From positions 1,612,001-1,676,000 of the forward strand of contig OY752149.1 of NCBI GenBank assembly GCA_963573315.1: a DNA stretch of 64,000 nt, read 5' to 3'. Source of the stretch: Entomortierella parvispora. Its lineage: Eukaryota; Mortierellomycota; Mortierellomycetes; Mortierellales; Mortierellaceae. Positions 22,088 to 31,445 of this stretch are shown piece after piece (positions within the stretch are counted from its first letter, which is position 1; the number at the start of each line of letters is the position of its first letter). Under the pieces are notes generated by a model. The model saw only the letters and a program-made list of their open reading frames with translations. It made no database searches and was not told the DNA's origin. The position numbers were made by a program, and so were the translations under genes.

Positions 22088-25000
22088 CTATCGGGATGCA
22101 AACCCACGGCCTGCCCCTCCTCGCTTCAAAGGCATCGGCCGACTGACTTTGCGCGGTCCTTCTGCCCCGTTATTTGTCAATCCAGACTTGCCCATCGCTC
22201 CAAAGACCGCACCAGACAAGGGCGTGGAGGAGAACATGCCACTGGCTGGCGTCTGAAGCGCAGTCGAGTGTGTCGGGTGGACTGCCGTCGTGGGCCGTGC
22301 ATGATTCATGTGGCTCTTGTTGCTAATGTCGGAAAGGCTGCTGGCTCCTGTACTGGACTCGCTGCCTCCACTGCCCTCCATTTCGGATGCTGTTCGCTTG
22401 GGGATAGACGAGAACATCCCAATGCTTCCAATGCCTTTGCTCGGTCGAACAGGCCGCGACACGTTGTTGTTGGCGGCGGTGCCAGTGGTGCCTCTTTGTG
22501 GCAAACTTGGAGACACGGTCGTCCTTACAACCTCTTTGCTCTTATCTGCTTCCTGTGCTGCAAACAGCGGTGAAGACCTTCGTAGATTTGATTGTCCTGA
22601 AGGCGTCATTTGATCTGCTTGAGGTGTAGAAGACGGCTTGTTCTCTGATAAAGAATTGCTGTCAAGGGCGATCTCGCCTGCAACAAGAGGGCTCGCATCA
22701 CGGCTGGTGTCCATGGGGCTCGTGGCATCGGTTGTTGTGGCGGGTATCGTTGGAGTCTCAATGGGCTCCAGGAAAGGGTTTTGGAACGGATTCAAATTTC
22801 TGCTGGTAGCCGCCAATGCCTTTTCAGATTGAGGGTCAGAAGAGTTTCCTTGAGAACTTCCATCCGAGTCTGCCATGGAGTCGTCTTTGTCTTGCAGAGA
22901 ATCTGAAGCTGCCGCCGTCGTGTACACATCCACGCGACCACGCTCTCTAAACTCCTGGAGAAGCTCCGTTGGAGGTCGGGTTCTCCCCCATGAGTGAGGA
23001 TACTTGTACTGACGTCGTCGAGGCGTCCTTCCAGTCGAATCATCAGCCTTGAGTCGCTGAGGCAGGATCTCGGCTGCTTGTTCCCGGATGTGCTCAACGT
23101 CGCGGCTCGAATCCTCTGAGAACTTTTCCACTTCGTTTGTGCAGTCTGCAACCTATAGAATAAAAGTACAAATAAGTGGTTTGGACAATAATCCAAAAGA
23201 CAACACTCTTTCAATAGTAAAAGTCATATCCTGCCTGTAGGTTTCTTACCATGTTGGTTAATGGTCCACGCATATCGTTCAGAGTCACAACAGTTTTGTC
23301 TGTGCGCAGCTTGAGGTCCTTGAGGGCTGTCGCATTATTATCTGAGGATTCGATGAACAACTTTTCTAAATTGTCGCTTCTGGCTATCACTTCCTGGTAG
23401 CCATTCAGGGCGCTGATGTGCATCTTTGCTACTTCCTCCTGAGTATGGTCTCCCATTGATTGGATATCACTCAAGCTGGATGACTGCCCATTGCTGGCCA
23501 CCTCAACGACTTGGCGACGCTCATCTTCCAGCGCTTTCTTGCCCCTGTTACCGGTAAGCTGGAACTTGGAGCGCGATTCTGCAAGTTGGACGATATGGTC
23601 CTGCTCCCTCTCATTGAAACCAGAAGCCCATGTCTGCTGTTTCGCGTGTGCAATCTTAAGCCTGCTGGTGGCGAGATCGATAGAGTCGGTCGCATCTGAG
23701 AAGTGTCCCATTAGCGAGCTCGTTTGTTCCTTTAAGAATCGATCCAAAGAGTCACCAAGTTCTAGCAGTAAAGCATCTTTTTGCTGCATGCCTGCGGTCT
23801 CCTGAGTCTTCAGTCGATGTCGAAGCTGCTGGTTTTGTTCCTGGAGAAAGTGGATCTCTTTTTGTGTCGCTTCTTCGTGATGAGCAAGAGAGATGGAGAG
23901 TTCTCTCGCTCTATCCTCGGAAAACTGTCTTGATTCCTCAGCCAATGACAGCAGATCGTCGACCATCGAAGCATGCTGCGTCTCTGCGAGTCCCGAATAC
24001 TTTGACAAGGCGTTCTTCAGTTCGTCAAAGCACTTTGTCGAATTAGTTTTTGCAGACTCTGCTTCTTTCTTCAGGGAGTCGACGGTGATCTGGTGCATAC
24101 TCTCGAAGCGTTTCCTGAGATCAGCAATGGCTTTCGCGCTAATGTCCTTCTCGAGCGAAAATTTCGATAATGTATCGGCCAAATCTACTAGTTGCGATTC
24201 CAGGTAGAATCTCGTGTCTGTCAGCTCTGAGTTGGTGTCCTTGAAAGCTTTGTTGACGAGACCATCCAACGACTCCAAGAGTTTGCGCTGCTTCGATTCG
24301 TGGTCCTCCACTTTCTCCTCGACTTGGACTGCAAGGTCAGTCAGTCGTTCCTGAAACTCCTTGATGGTCAACCTATTCTCTCTCTCGATGATATTCTTGC
24401 GCTCCAACTTTTCATGCAGCCCCTTGATATCCTTGACGCTAGTGGACAAGGTAGACCGCAGTCCAGAGGCCACAGAGTTCAGGTGCTGTTCTGTATGCGC
24501 ATGCGCCTTGCGCAGCACCATTTCCTCCTCAAGGACGCGTTTAGTTTGCTCTAATTCATCTTGAGTCTTTTGCAGCTCGGCCCTCTTGCTTTCCAGCTCG
24601 GCGTTGGAAAGACTTAGTTTGATCTCAGTGGCCGTGAGAAGCTTCATTGTATCCCTGAACTTCTCCTCCATTCGGCCAAGTTCCTGCGATGCCTTCTCTG
24701 CCATCTTCTGGACCTCACTGACCATATCCTTGCGACTCGAGCTTTCGTCAATAAGTTGTTGGTAAGACTCCTGGGTCATGAACACGCCGTTTTTTTCCCG
24801 TGTGGCCTAATTTATCATCAGACTTTGGTAAGCATCGTACTATACAGTCGGCAGCCTATCATTCCATGATAGCGCACAATCTTACATTGAGGTCAGCCTT
24901 AAGACGATCAATCTCCAGTAGATATTCCTTGATGAGTGTCTTTTTCGACATTTTTTGGTTGATTTCAGGGGTATTCTTGATGTTTTTAGCCCGGTTGGCG

Positions 25001-26467
25001 TAGTTCAAGGTGCTGATTGTCTCTTCCAGGCAAGAGCGTGCGGGTGAAATTGTGGCAATGATACACGTTTTGGTTTTTCCTCCGAGGGAATCCTCAAGGA
25101 GTCTGGTCAGTTTACTCTCTCTAAACGCATTGAATTTGGATTCAAGTTAGTGTGAGCAGACTGGACCTCAAACACACTAGAAGTTATCAAAATCACGTAG
25201 TTTGACCACTAATGTCCTTACCTGTAAGGGATATGCTGAGACCGCTCCACCAATGAATTGATAACTCGCCCCAACGTCAACAAACTCTGGTTAATGCGCC
25301 CTGCTTCTTTTGCCTGAGTAGCCTCTGCACCGGATCGAGCAATGTTTTCTGATCCAGCCAGATCGACCAAGTTTAGCTTGCCGATTTTCAAAAGCTCCTC
25401 TCCGTCGTCTGTGGTTTCTTTGACGTGCACCGTAATAGAAAATATCCCGTGAGATCTACTTGATTTGTCGTTGCTTTTGGTTGCTGCTACAGTTCGCTTG
25501 GCACTTCCGCGTCTTAAAGCCTCGATTCCCTGCATGGCATTAAAGACCGCTACTTCCTCCAATCCCTGTACGAGTGGGCCCTGTTTTTTGAGATTATCAA
25601 AAATCTTGACAGCCTTGCGGTCATCGTCGGGCGCCAATAGATCTTTGATCTCTTCGTTGTAAAGCTCTAGGAATGACACTCGAACGGTATATTCCGTGTC
25701 CTTTCTCTCCAGAGCTGCAAAAAACTGGTACAGAGTTCGTGGGATAATTCCCGCATCTCTTGAGCATTCCCCAAAGTTATCGCGAAGGTCACCTTCCATT
25801 GTAAACGTCTTTCCAGTGCCTGTTTGACCATACGCAAAGATGGTGCAGTTGTATCCTGTCAAGACCTCGTCTAATATCGGAGTCACGACCTCGTTGTAGA
25901 TCTGCTCCTGGTCCGAATAACAAAAGACTCTGTCAAAGCTGTAGCTCTTTGAGGGCGCCCGGTCTCCAAGAGTGGAAGGGACAAGGATGTCTTTCTTGTT
26001 ATGTGCCTGTACAGCCACGGGCGAGTTTTCCTTTTGCTCACGTTCGCTCCGGTCCCTGCTCGAAAGAAGAGAATCGTTTAGTAATGCATTCCCAAGCTGT
26101 GTTCTTCCATTTATTCTTTCTAGGAATCAAAAACAACACGTCCAATGTCGTACCTGATGCGGACCACGACCTGAATGTTGAGTTCCTTGTTTCCATTGGC
26201 CAAGGCCTGGTGGCTGGTTGAACTGGTCATGGCTTTTGTGGATGGCTGATGGTACTGTTGATTCGCTGGGGCTCCGGGGATTCGCACACCCGCGCCGCCT
26301 CCGCTCCCTGAGGCTGCGGACGAAAGAGAATCGGAGGACAGTCGCCTGCGAAGCGTGGGCGTGTCATTCTCTAGCTGTTGCTGTTGCTGCTGCTGTTGCT
26401 GGCCGGGATGTCTTTGATGGGCAAAATGATTCCGCGCTGCGGACGACCCGCTCTTGGGGCCAAACAT
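22088..26467 (-). CDS. bimC: Kinesin-5 (BimC/Eg5-type) mitotic motor
   Basis: Homotetrameric plus-end motor that slides antiparallel spindle microtubules. The N-terminus has a Gln run (nine Q) and Ser/Gly-rich cover region. The motor domain starts with [11 protein letters not shown] after about 105 residues, with P-loop GQTGTGKT, switch I NDKSSRSH and switch [12 protein letters not shown], and ends [16 protein letters not shown] long coiled-coil stalk follows (about 23211-24785). The C-terminal tail holds a clear BimC box, [16 protein letters not shown], with a Thr-Pro-Arg-Arg site fitting CDK1 consensus. The last residues are basic ([16 protein letters not shown]). Introns lie near 26050-26150, 25100-25220, 24785-24890 and 23130-23215. 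The start at 26467 is the first Met of the frame. Confidence 0.95.
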
Positions 26468-26790
26468 AATGAGGGGATGCCCGGCGGTGAGAAAATGGGG
26501 ACAGGAAGTGAGGGGGGTGAGGATGGATGGGTATGTGAGCGAGAAGACCGGATCGAGGGAAGTGAAGAACGTGTAAGGACTCAGGAGTGAACACACAAAA
26601 TAAAGAAACGCGTTTGGGCGTGTTGCGCTTGGGGATCGGCGCAAATGGCGCTGTTAATATGTCACTGGATATGATTTCCATGTGCGTGCTACGTCGCCAA
26701 AACCATGCATCACGTGATATTGATTTAAGATATCACGTGATTTGTAATAATCTCATTCTACTGAAAAACTCACCGATATCATGTGATTAG
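26468..26790. other. Promoter region between kinesin-5 and tRNA-His
   Basis: About 320 bp. The left part is the kinesin-5 upstream region and the right part carries the CACGTG palindromes described separately. Confidence 0.5.
26709..26787. promoter_or_regulatory. ATCACGTGAT palindromes upstream of tRNA-His
   Basis: ATCACGTGATAT (26709-26720) and its exact inverse ATATCACGTGAT (26730-26741) are separated by 9 bp. A one-mismatch copy, ATATCATGTGAT, lies at 26776-26787 immediately before the tRNA. The core fits RTCACRTG, the Cbf1-type bHLH site known from yeasts. A role in tRNA transcription or as an insulator is inferred. Confidence 0.6.
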
Positions 26791-26862
26791 GCTAACATAG
26801 TATAATGGTTAGTATATCTCGTTGTGGCCGAGACGATCCTGGTTCGATTCCAGGTGTTAGCA
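26791..26862 (+). tRNA. tRNA-His (anticodon GUG)
   Basis: A 72-nt cloverleaf without an intron. The acceptor stem GCTAACA pairs with TGTTAGC; the D-arm region is TAGTATAATGGTTAGTA; the anticodon stem TCTCG/CGAGA encloses loop TTGTGGC with anticodon GTG; the T-arm is CCTGG-TTCGATT-CCAGG; the discriminator base is A. A and B box sequences fit RNA polymerase III consensus. Confidence 0.96.
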
Positions 26863-26866
26863 CACA

Positions 26867-26871
26867 TTTTT
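26867..26871 (+). terminator. Pol III terminator of tRNA-His
   Basis: A run of five T starts 5 nt after the tRNA 3' end, the standard RNA polymerase III stop signal. Confidence 0.8.
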
Positions 26872-27076
26872 GCTCTCCGTTGAAAGGTCATCTGGTGCCC
26901 CGGATTTCCTTCGAAACGGAGAGGTGATTTATTTTCTTTTGCAGAAAGAACGAACAAGGCGAAGAAGATTGATGTGTGTTGATTGATCAGAGGGAGGGAA
27001 GAGGAAGGGTGACACAAGAATATATGGGTGTGGAGTTTGTACCACCATGTTCTTCCACCAAAAAAAAAAAAGAGCC

Positions 27077-28468
27077 ATGGACACTGACGCCACGGAACAA
27101 AACTACGGGTCGACTCTTGCCTTCAGTGTCGTCTGCTCCTCCTTTGACGACGACGATAGGGTCGAGCTGGAAGCGCCAGCTATCCATATCACACGCACAT
27201 ATGACAAGATCTCAACTCACCTCAGTCAGAACGGTAGTTGGCACTGCGTCTTCACAGAGACCAAGAAGCTCCACTCAGTTGTCATCGACCTCAATCTCTC
27301 GCTAACCTGGGTGCCCAGGCGAGATGCATCCAACCCACTGCCAGCCTCCCAAGAGTTGGTCGGTCGGATCAGGAGCGTCCAGATCCGGTCTGATACTACC
27401 CTTTCAGAACTGTTTGCCGACCGTGTTGACGGACGGGAGATTCTCAGAGGGGCCACGACTCAGTGTAAAGCGCCCGTCTTTCTGTATATCTATTCTTACA
27501 CTGCACAAGATGTTGTTGTTTTTTGAAAAGGCGTCGCTTTCCCCAGGTCATCTGTTAGCCTCTTTTTTTGATTTATTTTTGTGTCTGATTGATTCGTCCT
27601 AGTCAGGCTGCTGTCAGATCAAGTCTTCCGGAACGGTCGCTACATGTTCAGGATCATATTCCACACCCAGGATATTTCATGGTTCCGATGCCAAAGGGAC
27701 CCTCTCTTTACCACCTTCTTGGATATCAACCCAGAGTTTGATCCAACCCTGTACCGCCCAGACGAGCCTCCAGATGTCTGCTTCCAATTTCCAATCAATG
27801 GCCGAGATCCTATTGTGATCCACGCCCATACCTCTGTCCTAGAGCCCAGTCGCCACTTTGCCCAGCAACTGGCGGGCATTGCCTTGAAGAAGGAGGACAG
27901 GAAACGGAGTCTCTTTGACGGAACCAGTTGTACCATCACAGATTTTAGTCCAGCAGTTTTCAGGGTCATGTTGCGCTACCTCTACACGGGCAAAGTCGAA
28001 GTGACCAACCAGTTGGAAGAATTAGAAGACAGTCGTTTCGAGAACAAGGGTCGAACTTCCAGTGAAGTCTACTTTGAAGACGTATACCGGATCGCCCAAA
28101 GATACGGGATCGAGACCCTAAAGTCTCTCTCGCTCAAGGCCATCCAGTGCAACTTCAACATGACCATCGCCATTTCAATATTGGCCAAGCTTCCAAAAGA
28201 CGCCTGTCAACAGGAGTTCGTGGGTCTAGGAGAGAGTTTCGAGGGTGAAGACGACCATGATCGGTTCTTCCGTGACACGCAGATCGGCATTGCCAAGGAT
28301 ATTGTCAAAGAGTATATTCTATTCTATAGCACAGAGGTCAACTTGGTGAACAGGTTCGAAGGTCCTGTCGTTCATAATCATCCTTCCATTCAAGAGCGAA
28401 GGGAGATGATCTCGGAAATCGGCGACAGTGTGCTGAGCAACATGGCCCGACTATGGACGAAGAATTGA
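27077..28468 (+). CDS. BTB/POZ domain protein
   Basis: Two exons. The first (27077 to about 27463) encodes an N-terminal beta-rich region that could be MATH-like but has no firm match. The second (from about 27603) encodes the BTB/POZ domain: the segment IVIHAHTSVLEPSRHFAQQL fits the core 'H..VL..RS..F' pattern, and FSPAVFRVMLRYLYTGKVEV is the typical BTB helix and 'YTG' motif, followed by VYRIAQRYGIETLKSLSLKA, a BACK-like start. Such proteins act as Cullin-3 adaptors or scaffolds; the partner here is unknown. A Lys/Glu-rich patch lies at ALKKEDRKR. The acceptor at 27602 or 27607 is ambiguous by a few residues; both keep frame with nearby donors. The ATG at 27077 is preferred over one at 27047 because an A-run separates them. 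Confidence 0.82.
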
Positions 28469-28768
28469 ACCTGAACTTCCAAAAACAAAGAGTCTGTAGC
28501 AGTGAAGCATGCCAGCGAGTGTCCACATGAAATAAATGAACGAGGGATCTATCCGCCGAGCCTGCTCGTGGATTTGTTTTCGCGGTTTAGCTATTTTTCA
28601 ACCATGTTAACTTATCTCCTTTATCTTCTTTCCAAGGCCTCCAAGAGGCCAGCATTGACTGTAGACGAGAAAAGAAGGACGCTGCAACCGCCTCAGTGTT
28701 TTTTTTAAAATGTCCTTCACAACGTTTTGGAAAGAAGGTAAATGGGGTGTCAAGTTTTTTTCTCCCTG

Positions 28769-28942
28769 CACAAAACCCATGTAAATTGGTTTTCCAATTG
28801 CACTTCCAAAAATTGCATTTTGATACCCAAGGAAAGCAGAATATCTCGCGGCGTCTGCCTCTTCTTCGAACAGCGATCCTGTCAGCACAGGAAGTCTTTG
28901 GAGGAAAATAGAAGAGATTAAAAATTTTACATGGGTTTTGTG
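28769..28942. repeat. Foldback element with 17-bp perfect inverted repeats
   Basis: Arms CACAAAACCCATGTAAA (28769-28785) and its reverse complement (28926-28942) enclose about 140 bp. This is the shape of a small foldback/MITE-type element, but no clear target duplication flanks it. The enclosed minus strand can be read as a short protein-like stretch (LTGSLFEEEADAARYSAFLG), not attributable to a family. The remaining sequence from 28469 to 28962 shows nothing else. Confidence 0.5.
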
Positions 28943-28962
28943 TGGAGGGTTGACAAATAGTT

Positions 28963-30480
28963 ACAGTTAAAGAATGGCAAGGTCAAAAGGCAAGGTACTC
29001 CACGCTCGGCCAAAACCTCGTCAATGAGTACGTTTAATCTATCCACCGAGCAGGTTATCTGTCGACCCTGCCATCCTTTAACCGTCGACCTCTAACAGCC
29101 GGCCCCTCTAACAGCCGACTTTTCTCTGTATCCGCCGACCATCCTGATAATCGTATCCACCGACTTTATGATATTGTCGCGTTGTCGCGTTCTCCTTTAA
29201 TAAAGTTTTGGTTCTTCCCGTAGTAACTTTGCAACGGAAGATCAGCAACACTCCAGAACCACACTCCAAGACCATACTCCAAAACTACAATACCGTTTTA
29301 ACCACCACAGCCACACAGCCACACAGATACATATATATATATATACCCCTATCTCCCATACACAATAAACGGCATTCATTTCCTCTAGCTCTGCCTCTTC
29401 CCTGGTTCCTTGTCCCTTGTCTTTGCCCTTGTCCCCGTCCCTAATCCCTTCCTTACATTCCCTTCTGTGCCTATTACAACTGCTTCTCTATTCCCGCCCT
29501 AGCCAATTTCATCCTTCCTCCTTACCCACTATGTCTAATGCGTTACGTACCCTTGTCGCTACTCTTGCTCCTGAACAACGCGGAGCATTCGAACAAGCCC
29601 TTGCCGCAATCCCGGTCGTCACTGAACGGGAACCTCAAGTCGACCAGCGTGACCTTGCCCGCAAATTGAACAAAATCCTTAAGCCCCAAAACCCTTCACC
29701 TTATTCTGGTGCGATCGATGCTGATGCTTGCCAAAACTTTATTGACAACCAGGAGGAATACTACACCGTTGTCAAACTTGACAAGGCCGAATGGGTCCAA
29801 TATACCGCTCTTAATCTCACTGACGAGGCCAAGTCTTGGTGGCGATATAGTGGTCTTACCCTTGCCAGTCCTTGGGACGACTTCAAGAAGGCCTTCCTCG
29901 AGTTCCACACTCCTCCCAATGCCATTGCCGCTGCTCGTGAAGCCCTGGAGACCCTGCACCAAGGAAAACGAACGGTCGCCGCCTACACATACGAGTTCCG
30001 CAAACTACGACGCCGTGTACCTGCCCTTGACGATGGCACTGCCCTCTACTGGTTCATGAAAGGCCTTGAGCCCGACACAAGCAAGGAGGTCAAGATGCTC
30101 CATCTAAACTCCCTGGAGTGCTGCTGATCTTCTGTTGCAAACTTGAACACATTCTCTCAATCACCTTAACCCTGACTCCACCTCGCTTCCCTTCACCAGT
30201 TCCTTCCCTGCCCTTTGAAATGTCGTTCACCTTTGTCTTGCCTAGTCGTGATTCTTGAGGACAGTCGGTGAGTATGATTGTGAAGACTAGTCGGCAAATA
30301 AGAAAAAGAAAAGTCCGCGGTTTTCAGAGGGGTTGACTGTTAAGGATCGATGGTTAAAGAATGGCTTGGTCGACAGATAAGCGACCCAAAAAGAAAAGTC
30401 CCTCAAAAACTAACCACCATGCCGAAAGATCTATCCACCGACCATGGTCGACGGTTAGATCCCCATAAAAAGTATACGTA
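28963..30480 (+). mobile_element. Degraded LTR retroelement remnant with gag only
   Basis: A gag-type frame (29531-30127) sits between two regions sharing pieces in the same order: GTTAAAGAATGGC followed by GGTC, and later ATCTATCCACCGA (28967 onward and 30351 onward). A purine-rich stretch ending GAGGGGTTGAC precedes TGTTAAGG at 30338, a plausible polypurine tract and 3' LTR start. No protease, reverse transcriptase or integrase is present. A TATATATATATA stretch (about 29333-29345) lies upstream of gag. The right end abuts the 3' side of the tRNA-Phe gene with about 10 bp between. Boundaries are approximate; the 3' repeat appears truncated. Confidence 0.6.
29531..30127 (+). pseudogene. Retrotransposon gag-like protein, truncated
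   Basis: 198 codons resembling the capsid-type Retrotrans_gag domain of Ty3/gypsy-like elements: YSGAIDADACQNFIDNQEEY, ALNLTDEAKSWWRYSG, WDDFKKAFLEFHTPPNA and LHQGKRTVAAYTYEFRKLRR are characteristic. The frame stops soon after FMKGLEPDTSKEV without the zinc knuckle or polymerase that normally follow. Downstream, another frame briefly reads WSAADLLLQ, suggesting a frameshift near 30105-30115. It is a non-functional or non-autonomous remnant. Confidence 0.75.
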
Positions 30481-30490
30481 GCAAAATGAA

Positions 30491-30515
30491 TGCGACTTGT
30501 GTGGATTGAACACAC

Positions 30516-30556
<41 letters not shown>

Positions 30557-30563
30557 AAGTCGC
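30491..30563 (-). tRNA. tRNA-Phe (anticodon GAA)
   Basis: A 73-nt cloverleaf on the minus strand. The acceptor stem GCGACTT pairs with AAGTCGC; the D-arm is GCTC-AGTTGGGA-GAGC; the anticodon stem TCAGA/TCTGA encloses CTGAAGA with anticodon GAA; the T-arm is GTGTG-TTCAATC-CACAC; the discriminator is A. No intron. It is flanked on its 3' side by the gag element and on its 5' side by an LTR-like insert. Confidence 0.96.
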
Positions 30564-30581
30564 TCTCTGAACTTGTTGTGA
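30535..30581 (-). repeat. 47-bp direct repeat, copy 1 (tRNA-Phe 5' half plus leader)
   Basis: Covers tRNA-Phe nucleotides 1-29 and 18 bp of its 5' leader; identical to 31367-31413. The bases just outside the two copies differ, so 47 bp is the full extent. Confidence 0.95.
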
Positions 30582-31009
30582 TGTCGTGAACTGGCCTGCT
30601 TTTGAGGCTCCGTCACGGACGACAGCACGTGACATCATATGCACGTGACCCGTTCTCCTTTCTCCCGCGTCGCACAAACGCGCCGTTTCTACGGACCCTC
30701 CTTCTTCCCTCTCCTTTTGCTCTTGTTATTGTTATTCTTATCTTTGACCTTGGTTTACCCTTCATCGCTACAATCGCGTCTTGATCTCGTTTCGTGTGTT
30801 CTATGGACAACAGAACGCGTGGACCTTTTACTGTCGACTTCACCCCAATGTTCTGAGGACCAGTACGATCATTGCGATTCTAATCGATGGTATTGCCTTC
30901 ATCATCTACCTCTTTCTTTTGCCCGATCGTCTTTGACTTTGCTCGTTTTACTATGAAGCGCGCCCTTACCTTCTTCCGTCTTTGCCCCAATGCTTTTGGC
31001 AACGACAAG

Positions 31010-31017
31010 TATAAAAG
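31010..31017 (+). promoter_or_regulatory. TATA box inside the LTR-like insert
   Basis: TATAAAAG within CGACAAGTATAAAAGACAGA, in the position expected for the U3 promoter of an LTR; the structured repeats lie downstream. Confidence 0.65.
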
Positions 31018-31023
31018 ACAGAC

Positions 31024-31079
31024 CTGAGTGATCATGAGAAGGGTATCAAACCCCACCCTTTCTCTTTTGATCATCTCAG
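31024..31079 (+). other. Long imperfect hairpin downstream of the TATA box
   Basis: The left arm (CTGAGTGATCATGAGAAGGG) pairs with the right arm ending TTTTGATCATCTCAG: CTGAG, TGATCA and GAGAA/AGGGT blocks align with single-base bulges, leaving a loop around ATCAAACCCC. The right arm is part of the 35-bp direct repeat. Confidence 0.7.
31045..31079 (+). repeat. 35-bp direct repeat, copy A, followed by GTAAGT
   Basis: Identical to 31166-31200. Copy A is followed at once by GTAAGT and copy B ends in CAG, so 31080-31200 (121 bp) has the form of a GT-AG intron whose last 35 nt duplicate the end of the upstream exon. A CTAAC branch-like motif is at 31140-31144. Confidence 0.75.
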
Positions 31080-31165
31080 GTAAGTACTACTACTCCCTTC
31101 TAGCAATACTATCGAATATCTTTATTATCTTTATCATCTCTAACCTTCATTACTTTTATCAATAA

Positions 31166-31200
31166 ATCAAACCCCACCCTTTCTCTTTTGATCATCTCAG
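31166..31200 (+). repeat. 35-bp direct repeat, copy B
   Basis: Second identical copy; it ends with TCTCAG directly before the first hairpin repeat. Confidence 0.85.
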
Positions 31201-31351
31201 CCAGGAACCTCGAGCGGTTGCCCTGGATTACCAGTCTCTTCCTCTTCCTTCTAAGTAGCCAGGAACCTCGCGCGGTTGCCCTGGAACTTGGACTAGTTCT
31301 CTTCCCCCCCTCCCGTCTAAACCTGCCTAGAACCTCGAGCGGTTGCCTAGG
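31201..31351 (+). repeat. Three tandem 26-nt hairpin repeats
   Basis: Copies at 31201-31226, 31259-31284 and 31326-31351. Each has a 5-bp outer stem, a 4-bp inner stem AACC/GGTT, a 6-nt loop (TCGAGC or TCGCGC) and a 2-nt GC bulge. The outer stem is CCAGG/CCTGG in copies 1 and 2 but CCTAG/CTAGG in copy 3, so two base pairs change on both strands together and pairing is kept. Spacers of 32 and 41 nt are pyrimidine-rich and not conserved. Confidence 0.85.
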
Positions 31352-31366
31352 ACGTTTACGACAAAA

Positions 31367-31413
31367 TGACGCTCTCCCAACTGAGCTAAAGTCGCTCTCT
31401 GAACTTGTTGTGA
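31367..31413 (-). pseudogene. 47-bp direct repeat, copy 2: truncated tRNA-Phe 5' half plus leader
   Basis: Exact copy of tRNA-Phe nucleotides 1-29 and 18 bp of leader; the match ends inside the anticodon stem, so no functional tRNA can form. It marks the far side of the LTR-like insert. Confidence 0.9.
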
Positions 31414-31445
31414 GATTACTTTCTAAGACCTAGATAAACAACTAC

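Larger units (their letters stand above)
30582..31366 (+). mobile_element. 785-bp LTR-like insert upstream of tRNA-Phe
   Basis: Lies exactly between the two copies of the 47-bp repeat. The left end TGTCGTGAAC and the right end GTTTACGACA (31354-31363, followed by AAA) are inverted repeats matching at 9 of 10 positions and giving the TG...CA ends of a retroviral-type LTR. Inside are a TATA box (31010), a long imperfect hairpin (31024-31079), an intron-like segment (31080-31200) and three hairpin repeats (31201-31351). No coding sequence was recognised. A solo LTR is the simplest reading, but the 47-bp flanking duplication is far longer than a normal LTR target duplication (4-6 bp). Confidence 0.6.

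Noticed and set aside
31364-31395. Primer-binding site complementary to a tRNA-Phe half directly after the LTR-like end
   Set aside because: Position would suit half-tRNA priming, but the identity continues 18 bp into the genomic tRNA leader, which a mature tRNA lacks; a duplicated genomic segment explains it better.
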